A stretch of 64,000 nucleotides of DNA from Oscillospiraceae bacterium (GTDB lineage: Bacteria; Bacillota; Clostridia; Oscillospirales; Acutalibacteraceae). The stretch covers positions 131,606-195,605 of the forward strand of contig DPOR01000017.1 of assembly GCA_003538135.1 (NCBI GenBank), in the 5' to 3' direction. The notes beneath the pieces were generated by a model, which made no database searches, was not told the DNA's origin, and saw only the letters and a program-made list of their open reading frames with translations. Below are positions 8,439 through 16,166 of the stretch, one piece after another (position 1 is the first letter of the stretch; each line of letters starts with the position of its first letter). Position numbers and translations under genes: made by a program.

Positions 8439-9832
8439 ATGCCGAAATATTCCTTTGCGTTATTAAACGAGATGTCGCAGACTATCTTTTTGAGCGTGTC
8501 CATGTCTGCGGGATAGAGTCCGCGCTCAACCGTGCTGCCTATGAGGTCGCAGAGTATGCGGCGGAAATATTCGTGGCGCGGATAGGACAGGAACGAGCGC
8601 GAATCCGTCACCATGCCGACAAACTTCGAGAGCGCGCCCGTATTTGCAAGCGCCTTCATCTGCTCGCGCATACCGTCGATATTGTCGTTGAACCACCACG
8701 CCGAGCCGAACTGAATTTTCGACGCCGCCTGCGAGCTCTGGAAGTTGCCGAGCATCGCGCCGAGGACATAGTTATCCTTGGGATTGAGCGTGAAGAGCAC
8801 GGTCTTGGGCAGAAGCTCCTCAACATCGAGGGAATCGAGCAGGCGCGAAAGATTGTCCGCAACCTCGTGGTCGGCTATCGAGTCGAAGCCGCTGTCCGGG
8901 CCGAGCAAATCAAACATACGCGAATTGTTGTTGCGCGTTGCTCCGATGTGTATCTCCATGCCCCAGCCGCGGCGCGCATATTCCTTTGCGAAAAAGCGCA
9001 TGAGCTCGGTCTTGTATTCGTCGATTTCGTCCGCTGTCAGCCCTTCGCCGGCAGCGGCCTTTTTGAACACCCTGTCAAGCTCGGCTGCGTCGGCGCGCTT
9101 ATACGGCACGCGGGTAAAGGCGTGGTCGCTCGCGCGGCAGCCCATTCTCTCGAACAGATTTATTCTGTCAAGAAGCACCTCGGTGAGCTTCTCATAGCTG
9201 CCGATTTTCTCTCCCGCCGCCTTTTCAAGAGCCTTCAGCCAGTCGCGGTAGCCGGGCAGCTCGATGCCGAGCGCCTTGTCGGGTCGAAACGCCGGAATAA
9301 CGCGGCAATTGAAGCTCCCGTCCTCGGAGAGCAGCTTATGATACTCGAGGCTGTCCGCCGCGTCGTCCGTGGTGCAGAGGCAGACTACGTTCGAGCTTTC
9401 GATAAGCTCGCGCGGAGTGAAGCCGCCCGCCGCTATTTTCGCGTTCGCGCGGTTCCAGATGTCCTCCGCCGTCTTTTCGCTCAGCGGCTCATATATATCA
9501 AAATATCTCTGAAGCTCAAGGTGAGTCCAATGATAGAGCGGATTGCCGAGAAGATAGGGCATTATCTTCGCCCACGCCATAAATTTTTCGTGCGGGGTCG
9601 CGTCGCCCGTGATGTACTTTTCCGGGACGCCGCAGGAGCGCATGGCGCGCCACTTGTAGTGATCGCCCGCAAGCCAGAGCCACGCTATGTCCTCGGGCGG
9701 GCGGTTTTCGTATATTTCCTTGGGCGACAGGTGGCAATGCCAATCAAAAATCGGCATTGCGCTCGCTGCGGCGAAGAGCTCGCGTGCGGTGTCGCTCTCA
9801 AGCAGAAAATCCTTGTCCATAAAAGCTTTCAT
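8435..9832 (-). CDS. uxaC: Glucuronate (uronate) isomerase UxaC
   Basis: Isomerises D-glucuronate to D-fructuronate and D-galacturonate to D-tagaturonate, the first step feeding uxuB and uxuA at 2.4-4.3 kb. The 465-residue protein has the family length, the metal motif FDWHCHLSPKEIYEN near residue 27, WRAMRSCGVPEKYITGD, and C-terminal FNNAKEYFGI. The ATG at 9832 is 8 bases after GGAGGAG; an upstream in-frame ATG at 9892 lacks a ribosome site. It is transcribed together with the gcvH-like gene. The separation from uxuAB by ~4 kb means the pathway is split into at least two transcripts. Confidence 0.96.
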   Translation of the reverse strand: MKAFMDKDFLLESDTARELFAAASAMPIFDWHCHLSPKEIYENRPPEDIAWLWLAGDHYKWRAMRSCGVPEKYITGDATPHEKFMAWAKIMPYLLGNPLYHWTHLELQRYFDIYEPLSEKTAEDIWNRANAKIAAGGFTPRELIESSNVVCLCTTDDAADSLEYHKLLSEDGSFNCRVIPAFRPDKALGIELPGYRDWLKALEKAAGEKIGSYEKLTEVLLDRINLFERMGCRASDHAFTRVPYKRADAAELDRVFKKAAAGEGLTADEIDEYKTELMRFFAKEYARRGWGMEIHIGATRNNNSRMFDLLGPDSGFDSIADHEVADNLSRLLDSLDVEELLPKTVLFTLNPKDNYVLGAMLGNFQSSQAASKIQFGSAWWFNDNIDGMREQMKALANTGALSKFVGMVTDSRSFLSYPRHEYFRRILCDLIGSTVERGLYPADMDTLKKIVCDISFNNAKEYFGI

Positions 9833-9863
9833 TTGTATCTCCTCCCGATTTGTTGTCGCTATT

Positions 9864-9892
9864 ATTATAACCTCCCCCGCGGAGATAAGCAA
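9864..9892 (-). promoter_or_regulatory. Possible uxaC promoter
   Basis: On the minus strand TTGCTT and TATAAT are spaced 17 bases apart, about 32 bases before the ATG. The -35 is a weak match. Confidence 0.5.
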
Positions 9893-9901
9893 GAGCCCGT
9901 A

Positions 9902-9930
9902 TTGACAAAACAGTAATTAATATGTAATAT
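9902..9930 (+). promoter_or_regulatory. Promoter of the PHP/alpha-beta hydrolase pair
   Basis: TTGACA (9902-9907) and TAATAT (9925-9930) are spaced 17 bases apart, with the TTG start about 37 bases downstream. It is divergent from uxaC. Confidence 0.75.
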
Positions 9931-9966
9931 AAGAAAGGATAAATTCAGCTTAGAGAGGTGCCGACT

Positions 9967-11217
9967 TTGAGAAAATTCAAAATAACGAACCCGTATGCCG
10001 ATGTCGACTGGGACAATTGGCATCACTACAAAACCAACCTGCACACGCACTCGACCGCGAGCGACTCGCAGGTTGATTTTTCGGATATGATAAAGGCCTA
10101 CTACGACGCGGGCTTTGATATCCTCGCCATGACGGATCACGGAGTTATAAACCACGGCTGGAACTTAAAGCCGCGGCGCGTGCCGCTGTTCTCGGTCGCA
10201 TCCATTATCAAAAAGCCTACCTGGCTCACCGACGAAGAATACAGCGCGATACTCGACGGCACCTACAAAAACCGCGGCCGCGGAATGACCGACCTGCGCT
10301 ACGGAATCGAAGTGAACACCGCCGTGTTCACAAAGTCCCATGTCAACGGCTTTTTCACCGATTTCGGGCAGGGACTCGCCGGGCGCGAAAACGATTTTGA
10401 GGGCTGCGTCAAGGGAATCGCCGAGAGCGGCGGACTCTCCGTCATAAATCATCCCGGCGACTGGCTCGAGGCGTATGTCGACGTGAAGCATGCGCACGAA
10501 AAGAAGAACATCGAGCTGTTCGCCGACATATTAAAAAAATATCCGTCGTGCCTCGGAATCGAAGTGCTCAACCGCTTGGGCATCGACACCTGCGCCGACC
10601 GCATTTTCTGGGACGAGCTGCTCGCGGCGGTTATACCGAGCGGCAGAAACGTCTGGGGCTTTTCAAACAGCGACGCGCACGCGCTCTCCGATATCGACAC
10701 GAGCTTTATGGACTTCGTCCTGCCGGACAGGGAGGAACAGACCGTTCGCCGCGGCATGGAAAACGGCACGTTCTTCTCAATAAGCAGGTACGCCCGCTTC
10801 GAGCTCGGCGATGATTTTGTAGCCGAGGGCGAATATCCGACCTTTACGCGCATAACCGCAGACGAAAAAGAGCAGAGAATAACCGTTGAGGGCAAAAACT
10901 ACAACCGCGTGCAGTGGGTATCCGACGGCAAGGTGATAGCCGAGGGAGAAACGCTCGACCTCATCGCCGCGGCGCAGAATATCGGCTGCTACGTCCGCGC
11001 CCAGCTGCTCGGCAAGGGCGGTCTGTGTCTGACTCAGGCGTTTATTCTCGACGACGGCAATATGCAAGAGGTGACCCTGCGCAAGCTCACGCCCGAGCTT
11101 CGAAAAATCGAGCGCATCGAAACTAAGATAAAGAACACCACGACCTATGTTATAGGTCAGGAAATAGGCCGCGAAATCGCTCGCAAAAAGCGCCGCAGAA
11201 AGGCGAAAAAATCATGA
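9967..11217 (+). CDS. PHP-domain protein with C-terminal extension
   Basis: A 416-residue metal-dependent phosphoesterase-like protein. PHP motifs are NLHTHSTASDSQ near residue 25, MTDHGVINHGW, YGIEVNTA, SVINHPGDW, GIEVLNRLG and GFSNSDAHALSD. After about residue 290 comes a beta-rich extension and a very basic tail (RKKRRRKAKK), which could bind nucleic acid or the membrane surface. The TTG at 9967 is preferred because AGAGAGGTG ends 8 bases upstream; the in-frame GTG at 9958 sits inside that ribosome site. It overlaps the hydrolase gene by 4 bases. The substrate is unknown. Confidence 0.88.
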   Translation: MRKFKITNPYADVDWDNWHHYKTNLHTHSTASDSQVDFSDMIKAYYDAGFDILAMTDHGVINHGWNLKPRRVPLFSVASIIKKPTWLTDEEYSAILDGTYKNRGRGMTDLRYGIEVNTAVFTKSHVNGFFTDFGQGLAGRENDFEGCVKGIAESGGLSVINHPGDWLEAYVDVKHAHEKKNIELFADILKKYPSCLGIEVLNRLGIDTCADRIFWDELLAAVIPSGRNVWGFSNSDAHALSDIDTSFMDFVLPDREEQTVRRGMENGTFFSISRYARFELGDDFVAEGEYPTFTRITADEKEQRITVEGKNYNRVQWVSDGKVIAEGETLDLIAAAQNIGCYVRAQLLGKGGLCLTQAFILDDGNMQEVTLRKLTPELRKIERIETKIKNTTTYVIGQEIGREIARKKRRRKAKKS

Positions 11218-12062
11218 AAAAAGTATCTAAAAAGAGACTGAAAACCGCTGCGATAACCGTCGGGTGCATAGCCCTGGCGGTTGCCGCGGGCTTCGGCACA
11301 TACAGAATAAAAAATCGCATTGACTCAAAAAAATATAATCTCATTACGCTTGACACCTCATCTCTCCCCGCTCCGCAGGAGCCTGAGTATGACGGATTTA
11401 TTCAGCTCAAAGACGTAAAAATGCACTATGTCGTTTACGGCAGAGGCGAACGGCCGCTCGTTCTTATTCACGGCAACGGCGGCAGCGCAAAGTCGCTTGC
11501 AGAGGCGGCAAGCTATCTCGCCGACGAATACACGGTCTATGTCATCGAGAGCCGCTGCCATGGGCAGAGCAGCGACCCCGGCACGATAGACTACGAATCC
11601 ATGGCGAACGACACCGCGCAGTTCATCGCCGCCATGAAGCTGAAAAAGCCTTATATTATAGGTCACAGCGACGGCGGAATTATCGCGCTGACACTCGCCG
11701 CAAGATACCCCGATGTTCCGGGCGCGATAATATCCTGCGGCTCCAACACGAGTCCGAAGACGATGAAGCCGTATTTCATCATAGGTGTAAAAATCAACAA
11801 TATGCTCCGCCACGACAAGCTTAATGATATGATGCTCACCCTGCCAGACCTCACCGCAGATATGCTCGGCAATATTACCGCGCCGACCTACATCGTCGCG
11901 GGCGAGCACGACATCATGTGGCTCTCGGACACCGTGTATATGCACGAAAAAATCCCCGACAGCCGCATAGCGATAATCAAGGGCGCCGGTCACTCCACCT
12001 ATATGTCGCATGACGGCAAGCAGACCTATGTGCTCGCCAAAGGATTTTTTGACACGCTTTAA
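11214..12062 (+). CDS. Membrane-anchored alpha/beta hydrolase
   Basis: A 282-residue alpha/beta-hydrolase. An N-terminal signal anchor (AAITVGCIALAVAAGFGTY, residues ~12-30) should place the enzyme outside the membrane. The oxyanion segment is IHGNGGSAKS; the nucleophile Ser is in GHSDGG, the acid in AGEHDIM and the His in GAGHSTYM, so the triad is complete. It starts inside the stop of the PHP gene (ATGA), so translation is coupled. The specific ester or other substrate cannot be inferred. Confidence 0.92.
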   Translation: MKKVSKKRLKTAAITVGCIALAVAAGFGTYRIKNRIDSKKYNLITLDTSSLPAPQEPEYDGFIQLKDVKMHYVVYGRGERPLVLIHGNGGSAKSLAEAASYLADEYTVYVIESRCHGQSSDPGTIDYESMANDTAQFIAAMKLKKPYIIGHSDGGIIALTLAARYPDVPGAIISCGSNTSPKTMKPYFIIGVKINNMLRHDKLNDMMLTLPDLTADMLGNITAPTYIVAGEHDIMWLSDTVYMHEKIPDSRIAIIKGAGHSTYMSHDGKQTYVLAKGFFDTL

Positions 12063-12075
12063 TAAAACCGATAAA

Positions 12076-12124
12076 CCGCCGAACGGGCAGACGCAAATTC
12101 CACCCGTTCGGCGGCTCTTTTTTT
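12076..12124 (+). terminator. Terminator after the hydrolase gene
   Basis: A perfect 12-bp stem CCGCCGAACGGG / CCCGTTCGGCGG is followed by CTCTTTTTTT. Confidence 0.9.
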
Positions 12125-12332
12125 CGGCTGTCCGTTTTCAACCGTTCGGCATATTATGCTATGGGGTCTTTCCCCACGGAAGAAAAAACAAGCGCGGAGA
12201 AGCCGAAGGTGACAGTTTTCTGTCCGCAGGGGAGCCGCGGCCGTAAGTCCGCGCATAAGAATAGAGGCTCCCCGAAAGGGAGCCTCATCGGATTTTTATC
12301 GGGACCGACCGCCCCGTTTGCCTAAAACAGAA
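12125..12332. repeat. Intergenic palindromic sequence
   Basis: No gene is seen here. The stretch holds GGGGTCTTTCCCC-type and GACAGTTTTCTGTC short palindromes and a 9-bp stem GAGGCTCCC / GGGAGCCTC (12264-12286). The last could act as a weak terminator for the lipoprotein gene on the minus strand. It resembles the palindrome-rich intergenic repeats elsewhere in the window (about 23.8-24.0 kb). Confidence 0.4.
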
Positions 12333-12683
12333 TCACTCCGCTTCGCAGCTTGCGGGGGCTTTCAGATTGATAGCGTAGACAGTGTTAATCCGCAGCGGAT
12401 AGCTCTCCGCAATTTCACCGTTATAGTAAACGATAACCTCGTCGCCGACAGCCACATCCGTATAGCTGTCCTTATTCTCGGCATTCAGAGAAACCGCGCA
12501 TCTTGCGCCGTTCGGATAGTCGTCCGTCTTTAAATAAATAATCATATAGTTGTCGTGAACTTCCTCCACTGTCCCGGTGACGCTCGGCTCATGCTTTATG
12601 ATATAGTTCATATTCCTGTTATTGCAGCCGACCAATCCGAAAACAAAAATCAGCGCTAAAATCAGTGCCGCCAATCTTTTCAT
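12333..12683 (-). CDS. Small lipoprotein, DUF3221-like
   Basis: A 116-residue secreted lipoprotein. The signal peptide LAALILALIFVFGLVGC ends in a lipobox with Cys20. The mature part is beta-rich, with TGTVEEVHDNYMIIYL, VGDEVIVYYNGEIAESYP and NTVYAI, the pattern of DUF3221/YobA-like proteins (an OB-like fold of unknown function). Its neighbour is a DUF3784 membrane protein on the same strand. The function is unknown. Confidence 0.8.
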   Translation of the reverse strand: MKRLAALILALIFVFGLVGCNNRNMNYIIKHEPSVTGTVEEVHDNYMIIYLKTDDYPNGARCAVSLNAENKDSYTDVAVGDEVIVYYNGEIAESYPLRINTVYAINLKAPASCEAE

Positions 12684-12770
12684 TTAAATCAACTCCGATC
12701 AAATCAATTTCGGCTAAGTCTTGACAACCGGGGTTTCGAACGCAGAATCGCGGTATTGACAATCCGAATT

Positions 12771-13082
12771 TTACTTTTTGCACCTGCCCCCGGTATTAAT
12801 CCAGACGACTCCGACGACAATCACAACCGCAAACAGCGCTATGCCTACCCACAGAAAAATCATGTTTTTGAAGATTTCGCTGAGCGCCGCCACGACCCAA
12901 CACGCCGCCAGCGCAAACATAAGCTTCGACACAGCCCGACAGAGCTTCTTTTCGTCGTACTGCGCCTTTTCTTCTGCGGATGCGGTATTATAACCGGCAA
13001 TCAGAAATGCGCCTTTGCCAAACGCCAAGACAGTGCCGAGCGCCAGAAAAATCCCTGCCACAGCAAGATGAACGATAAGCAT
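12771..13082 (-). CDS. DUF3784-family small membrane protein
   Basis: A 103-residue protein with three predicted transmembrane segments (residues ~3-20, ~50-70 and ~75-95). The cytoplasmic loop KGAFLIAGYNTASAEEKAQY followed by DEKKLCR is the recognisable DUF3784 signature. The ATG sits 4 bases after an AGGAGG site. The function is unknown. Confidence 0.85.
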   Translation of the reverse strand: MLIVHLAVAGIFLALGTVLAFGKGAFLIAGYNTASAEEKAQYDEKKLCRAVSKLMFALAACWVVAALSEIFKNMIFLWVGIALFAVVIVVGVVWINTGGRCKK

Positions 13083-13123
13083 TATAAAACCTCCTTTTCG
13101 GCATACGGCTATATTCCGTCTAT

Positions 13124-13152
13124 ATTATAGCATAATCCCGCAAATAAGTCTA
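13124..13152 (-). promoter_or_regulatory. Promoter of the DUF3784 gene
   Basis: On the minus strand there is an extended -10 TGC-TATAAT, with a weak -35 TAGACT 17 bases upstream. Confidence 0.5.
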
Positions 13153-13299
13153 TGCAGACAGACGCCGCGCTTAACCGGACAGCCGAAAATCATATTCAGA
13201 GGTGTCGGTTAAGTAAATATAAAGCTCTCTTATCTGCATTTATCGCTCCTTTTGCCTTATGCGTTTTCAATACCGTTCTGCCCGCATAGTCGTGATATA

Positions 13300-13328
13300 T
13301 TTACATCCCGAAAAAATCATGCTATAAT
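13300..13328 (+). promoter_or_regulatory. Promoter of the GNAT gene
   Basis: TTTACA (13300-13305) and TATAAT (13323-13328) are spaced 17 bases apart, with a TGC extended -10; the ATG lies 25 bases downstream. Confidence 0.7.
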
Positions 13329-13352
13329 TCAATCGTAAAACTACGGGGAGAG

Positions 13353-13787
13353 ATGAAAATGGTGAGATTGGCATCGGTCGGCGATGCGGGAGAGCTTGAG
13401 CGCCTCAATGCAGAGTTCAACGGCAAGGGCAAGACTACGGAAGAAAGCATTCGCGCCTCGCTTCTTACAAACAGGCGCGAGGTTGTCATCGTTGCGGACG
13501 GCAACGGAGGACGGCTCGCCGGCTTCGTCTGCGTTCAGCTGAAAAAATCGTTCTGCTACGACGAATATATGCCCGAGATAACTGAGGTCTATGTCCGTCC
13601 CGAGTATCGCGGGCGGGGCGTCGCGCGGAAAATGCTGACCTTCGCGCAGGAATACTGCAAAAAAATATACCCGCTCCACAGCTTCGAGCTGTTGACGGGC
13701 AGCGATAACACTGCCGCGCAAAAGCTCTACTCTGCCCTCGGCTTCGAGCGCAGCGGCGAAATACATATGTCAAAGCAGGTAAAATAA
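13353..13787 (+). CDS. GNAT family N-acetyltransferase
   Basis: A 144-residue acetyl-CoA-dependent acetyltransferase. The conserved acetyl-CoA loop is in VTEVYVRPEYRGRGVARKML (about residues 76-95), followed by SDNTAAQKLYSALGFER, the usual C-terminal GNAT motif. The start follows GGGAGAG. It has its own promoter and lies 26 bases before the HExxH gene. The substrate is unknown. Confidence 0.9.
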   Translation: MKMVRLASVGDAGELERLNAEFNGKGKTTEESIRASLLTNRREVVIVADGNGGRLAGFVCVQLKKSFCYDEYMPEITEVYVRPEYRGRGVARKMLTFAQEYCKKIYPLHSFELLTGSDNTAAQKLYSALGFERSGEIHMSKQVK

Positions 13788-13813
13788 TTTGAGAGAATCG
13801 CAGGAACAGAGCT

Positions 13814-14650
13814 ATGAGAATAATAAATACTTTTGATAAAATACCCGGCTGCTTTAAGAACAGCGCCTTTGATTTGGATGCATGGAGAGTATACGCCCGC
13901 GCGATTTCGCCGGAGCTTGGCGAAAAATGCGAACGGGATTCAAGGGAATATGATTTCAATAACGACGTGCTGCCCGTAGTCAATAACGTGCTGCTCAACA
14001 GGGACGCGGCGATTGCGGCAAACGACTCCTTTGTCGCCGTGACAGACAGGCTCGTGGGCAATATAGAGCGGCTTTTTGAAAACGGCGTCGAGACGGATAT
14101 TATTCTCTATTTGGGGCTGTGTAACGGCGCGGGCTGGGCGACATCGCTTGACGGCAGAGACGCGGTTTTGCTCGGAATAGAAAAAATTATCGAGTTGAAT
14201 TGGCAGGATGAATCCGCCATGCAGGCTCTGATTTTTCATGAAATAGGCCACATATGGCATAAAACCTACGGGAATCTCTATCCCGAGGCTCGGTCAGAGG
14301 GCGAAAATTCACTGGTTCAGCTCTATCAAGAGGGACTTGCCATGGTCTGCGAGCATATTCTATGCCAAGATGACAGATACTATCATCAAAATCAAAACGG
14401 CTGGCTCGATTGGTGCAAGGAAAACGAAGCCGAAATAAAGCGTGAATATCTCCGACGCGTCGACAAAAATATCAGCACGCAGGATTTCTTCGGGGATTGG
14501 TGCAGCTACAAAAATCACAGCGACGTGGGCTATTATCTGGGCTGCGAGTTCGTCAAACATTTGCAACGGCAATACTCGCTTGTCGATATAGCAAGCCTCA
14601 ATGTCAATCAGTTATATAATCATTTTAAGGAGTTTGCGTCGGCCGAATAA
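13814..14650 (+). CDS. Putative HExxH zinc metallopeptidase-like protein
   Basis: A 278-residue cytoplasmic protein (no signal peptide or membrane segment). It has HEIGHIWH near residue 143, and about 35 residues later EGLAMVCEHIL, matching the HExxH...E arrangement of gluzincin-type zinc peptidases such as DUF2268/DUF5700 proteins. It is also rich in aromatic residues. It may be co-transcribed with the GNAT gene. Base composition is slightly more A+T-rich than the housekeeping neighbours, which hints at accessory origin. Peptidase activity is inferred from the motif only. Confidence 0.78.
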   Translation: MRIINTFDKIPGCFKNSAFDLDAWRVYARAISPELGEKCERDSREYDFNNDVLPVVNNVLLNRDAAIAANDSFVAVTDRLVGNIERLFENGVETDIILYLGLCNGAGWATSLDGRDAVLLGIEKIIELNWQDESAMQALIFHEIGHIWHKTYGNLYPEARSEGENSLVQLYQEGLAMVCEHILCQDDRYYHQNQNGWLDWCKENEAEIKREYLRRVDKNISTQDFFGDWCSYKNHSDVGYYLGCEFVKHLQRQYSLVDIASLNVNQLYNHFKEFASAE

Positions 14651-14994
14651 ACGGACGGCAAGCAGCAAAAAAGCTTTTACATAGAAAGAGCGTACTGTTC
14701 GCGGCGTTTTTGATTATTCGAGATATCCAAATTATCCTGATTATACCGGCAGTGTTATCGGTTTGTTATCGAGACTGATAACACTCGACCTACAGCTATG
14801 ATAACAGCAAGCTATGCCGCTTCGAAATATTGTGTTTTTACTTAGAAAAGCGAGAACTTATATGTTACTAAGAAACATATAAGGCAAGTTGTTCTATGAT
14901 TTCTTCATGCTTATGCTAAGTGAATTTCTCTCATATAATATATTTTTCTCCGCCTTGACGGTATGTCAAAACGGAATTTTTATCGAATATGTAA

Positions 14995-15026
14995 AAGGCT
15001 TCCGCCCCTAACAGGGCAGAAGCCTT
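14995..15026 (-). terminator. Hairpin terminator downstream of the guaA-like gene
   Basis: AAGGCTTC-C-GCCC pairs with GGGC-A-GAAGCCTT; the minus-strand copy ends in TTTT. It would end the purA-guaA-guaA-like transcript. Confidence 0.7.
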
Positions 15027-15031
15027 AAAAA

Positions 15032-15127
15032 TTATGCGATTTTTAGGTTTAGTTGTAAGCCAAATGTTACTATTTCATCTGTTGCAAAAACGGTTACTCG
15101 AAAAGTGCCGAGTCCCGAAACCCGCAT
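15032..15127 (-). CDS. Possible 31-residue ORF or gene remnant
   Basis: An ATG-started frame of 31 codons (MRVSGLGTFRVTVF... ending LNLKIA) has no ribosome site. The frame is open upstream to the stop of the guaA-like gene (44 codons in all). It overlaps a GTGCCGA/TCGGCAC stem, so it may instead be structured RNA. It could be the tail of a decayed gene. I do not recognise it. Confidence 0.25.
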   Translation of the reverse strand: MRVSGLGTFRVTVFATDEIVTFGLQLNLKIA

Positions 15128-15165
15128 AAATACTGGTTTTTTCGGCACATCTAAACCAAGGGGAA

Positions 15166-16146
15166 CTATTCCCACTCAATCGTTCCGATCGGCTTGGGGG
15201 TGAGGTCCATTACGACACGGTTGATGCCTTCGACCTCGTGGGTAATGCGGTCGGTGATATGGTGCAGGAGGGGATAGGGTATCTCCTCTATTGTGGCGGT
15301 CATGGCGTCGGTGGTGTTCACCGCGCGGATGATTGCCGGCCAGCCCTCATAGCGCTTGCCGTCGCGCACGCCGACGCTCTTGAAGTCGGGCACGGCGATG
15401 AAATACTGCCAGACCTTGCCTGCGAGCCCGTTCTTGTCGAACTCCTCTCTGAGTATGGCGTCCGCCTCTCTCAGGGCATTCAGACGGTCTCTCGTTATCG
15501 CGCCGAGGCAGCGCACTCCAAGTCCGGGTCCCGGGAACGGCTGACGGTAGACCATGCTGTGCGGCAGGCCGAGCGCCTCGCCGACAACGCGGACTTCGTC
15601 CTTGTAGAGCAGCTTTACGGGCTCGACAAGCTCCATCTTCATGTCCTCCGGCAGACCGCCGACGTTGTGATGAGCCTTTACGCCGTGGGATTCGAGGATG
15701 TCGGGATATATCGTTCCCTGCGCGAGGAACTCGATGCCCTCAAGCTTCGAGGCCTCCTCGTCAAATACTTTTATAAATTCGCCGCCGATTATCTTTCTCT
15801 TCTGCTCGGGGTCGCTGACTCCGGCAAGGAGATCAAGAAAGCGGTCGGCAGCGTCTATATAGACAAGGTTCGCGTCCATCTGGTTTCTGAAAACCTCGAT
15901 GACCTGCTCGCTCTCTCCCTTGCGCATAAGTCCGTGGTTGACGTGGACGCAGACCAACTGCTTGCCTATCGCGCGGATAAGCAGTGCCGCGACTACGGAC
16001 GAGTCAACGCCGCCGGACAGCGCTAAAAGAACTTTTTTGTTGCCTACCTGCTCGCGCACGGCTGCAACCTGCTCTTCGATAAATTTATTTGCAAGCTCGG
16101 ATGTGGTTATTCTTTTCATGGACTCGGGACGCACATTGCTGCTCAT
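15166..16146 (-). CDS. Stand-alone GMP synthase ATP-pyrophosphatase subunit-like protein
   Basis: A 326-residue protein colinear with the C-terminal two domains of GuaA and lacking the glutamine amidotransferase domain. The PP-loop LSGGVDSS is near residue 44, and HVNHGLMRKGE, QGTIYPD, SHHNVGGLP-like KAHHNVGGLP, QPFPGPGLGVR and the C-terminal dimerisation end GTIEWE are all present. It lies 20 bases after the full-length guaA, and AAGGAGAG precedes its ATG by 7 bases, so both are co-transcribed. The IMP-binding region near KSVGVRDGKRYEGWPA differs from the canonical form. It might use ammonia, take ammonia from another amidotransferase, or act on another substrate. Confidence 0.9.
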   Translation of the reverse strand: MSSNVRPESMKRITTSELANKFIEEQVAAVREQVGNKKVLLALSGGVDSSVVAALLIRAIGKQLVCVHVNHGLMRKGESEQVIEVFRNQMDANLVYIDAADRFLDLLAGVSDPEQKRKIIGGEFIKVFDEEASKLEGIEFLAQGTIYPDILESHGVKAHHNVGGLPEDMKMELVEPVKLLYKDEVRVVGEALGLPHSMVYRQPFPGPGLGVRCLGAITRDRLNALREADAILREEFDKNGLAGKVWQYFIAVPDFKSVGVRDGKRYEGWPAIIRAVNTTDAMTATIEEIPYPLLHHITDRITHEVEGINRVVMDLTPKPIGTIEWE

Positions 16147-16166
16147 GAAATTCTCTCCTTATGAAT

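Larger units (their letters stand above)
14651..15165. other. 515-base intergenic region rich in inverted repeats
   Basis: No long gene is seen. It contains four GTTATC/GATAAC hexamers between 14754 and 14805, a perfect 10-bp palindrome CTTATATGTT / AACATATAAG at 14857-14883, a terminator-like hairpin at 14995-15026, and a short minus-strand reading frame at 15032-15127. The region is more A+T-rich than both flanks. Confidence 0.7.

Noticed and set aside
8318..9916. A 532-codon plus-strand frame opposite uxaC
   Set aside because: It is the antisense shadow of a clear uxaC gene, a common effect of high G+C codon bias.
12125..12332. Possible riboswitch upstream or downstream of the small lipoprotein gene
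   Set aside because: The GAAGGTGACAG and GCCGCGG segments do not fit cobalamin, TPP, SAM or c-di-GMP consensus cores, and the region lies at the 3' end of the flanking genes.
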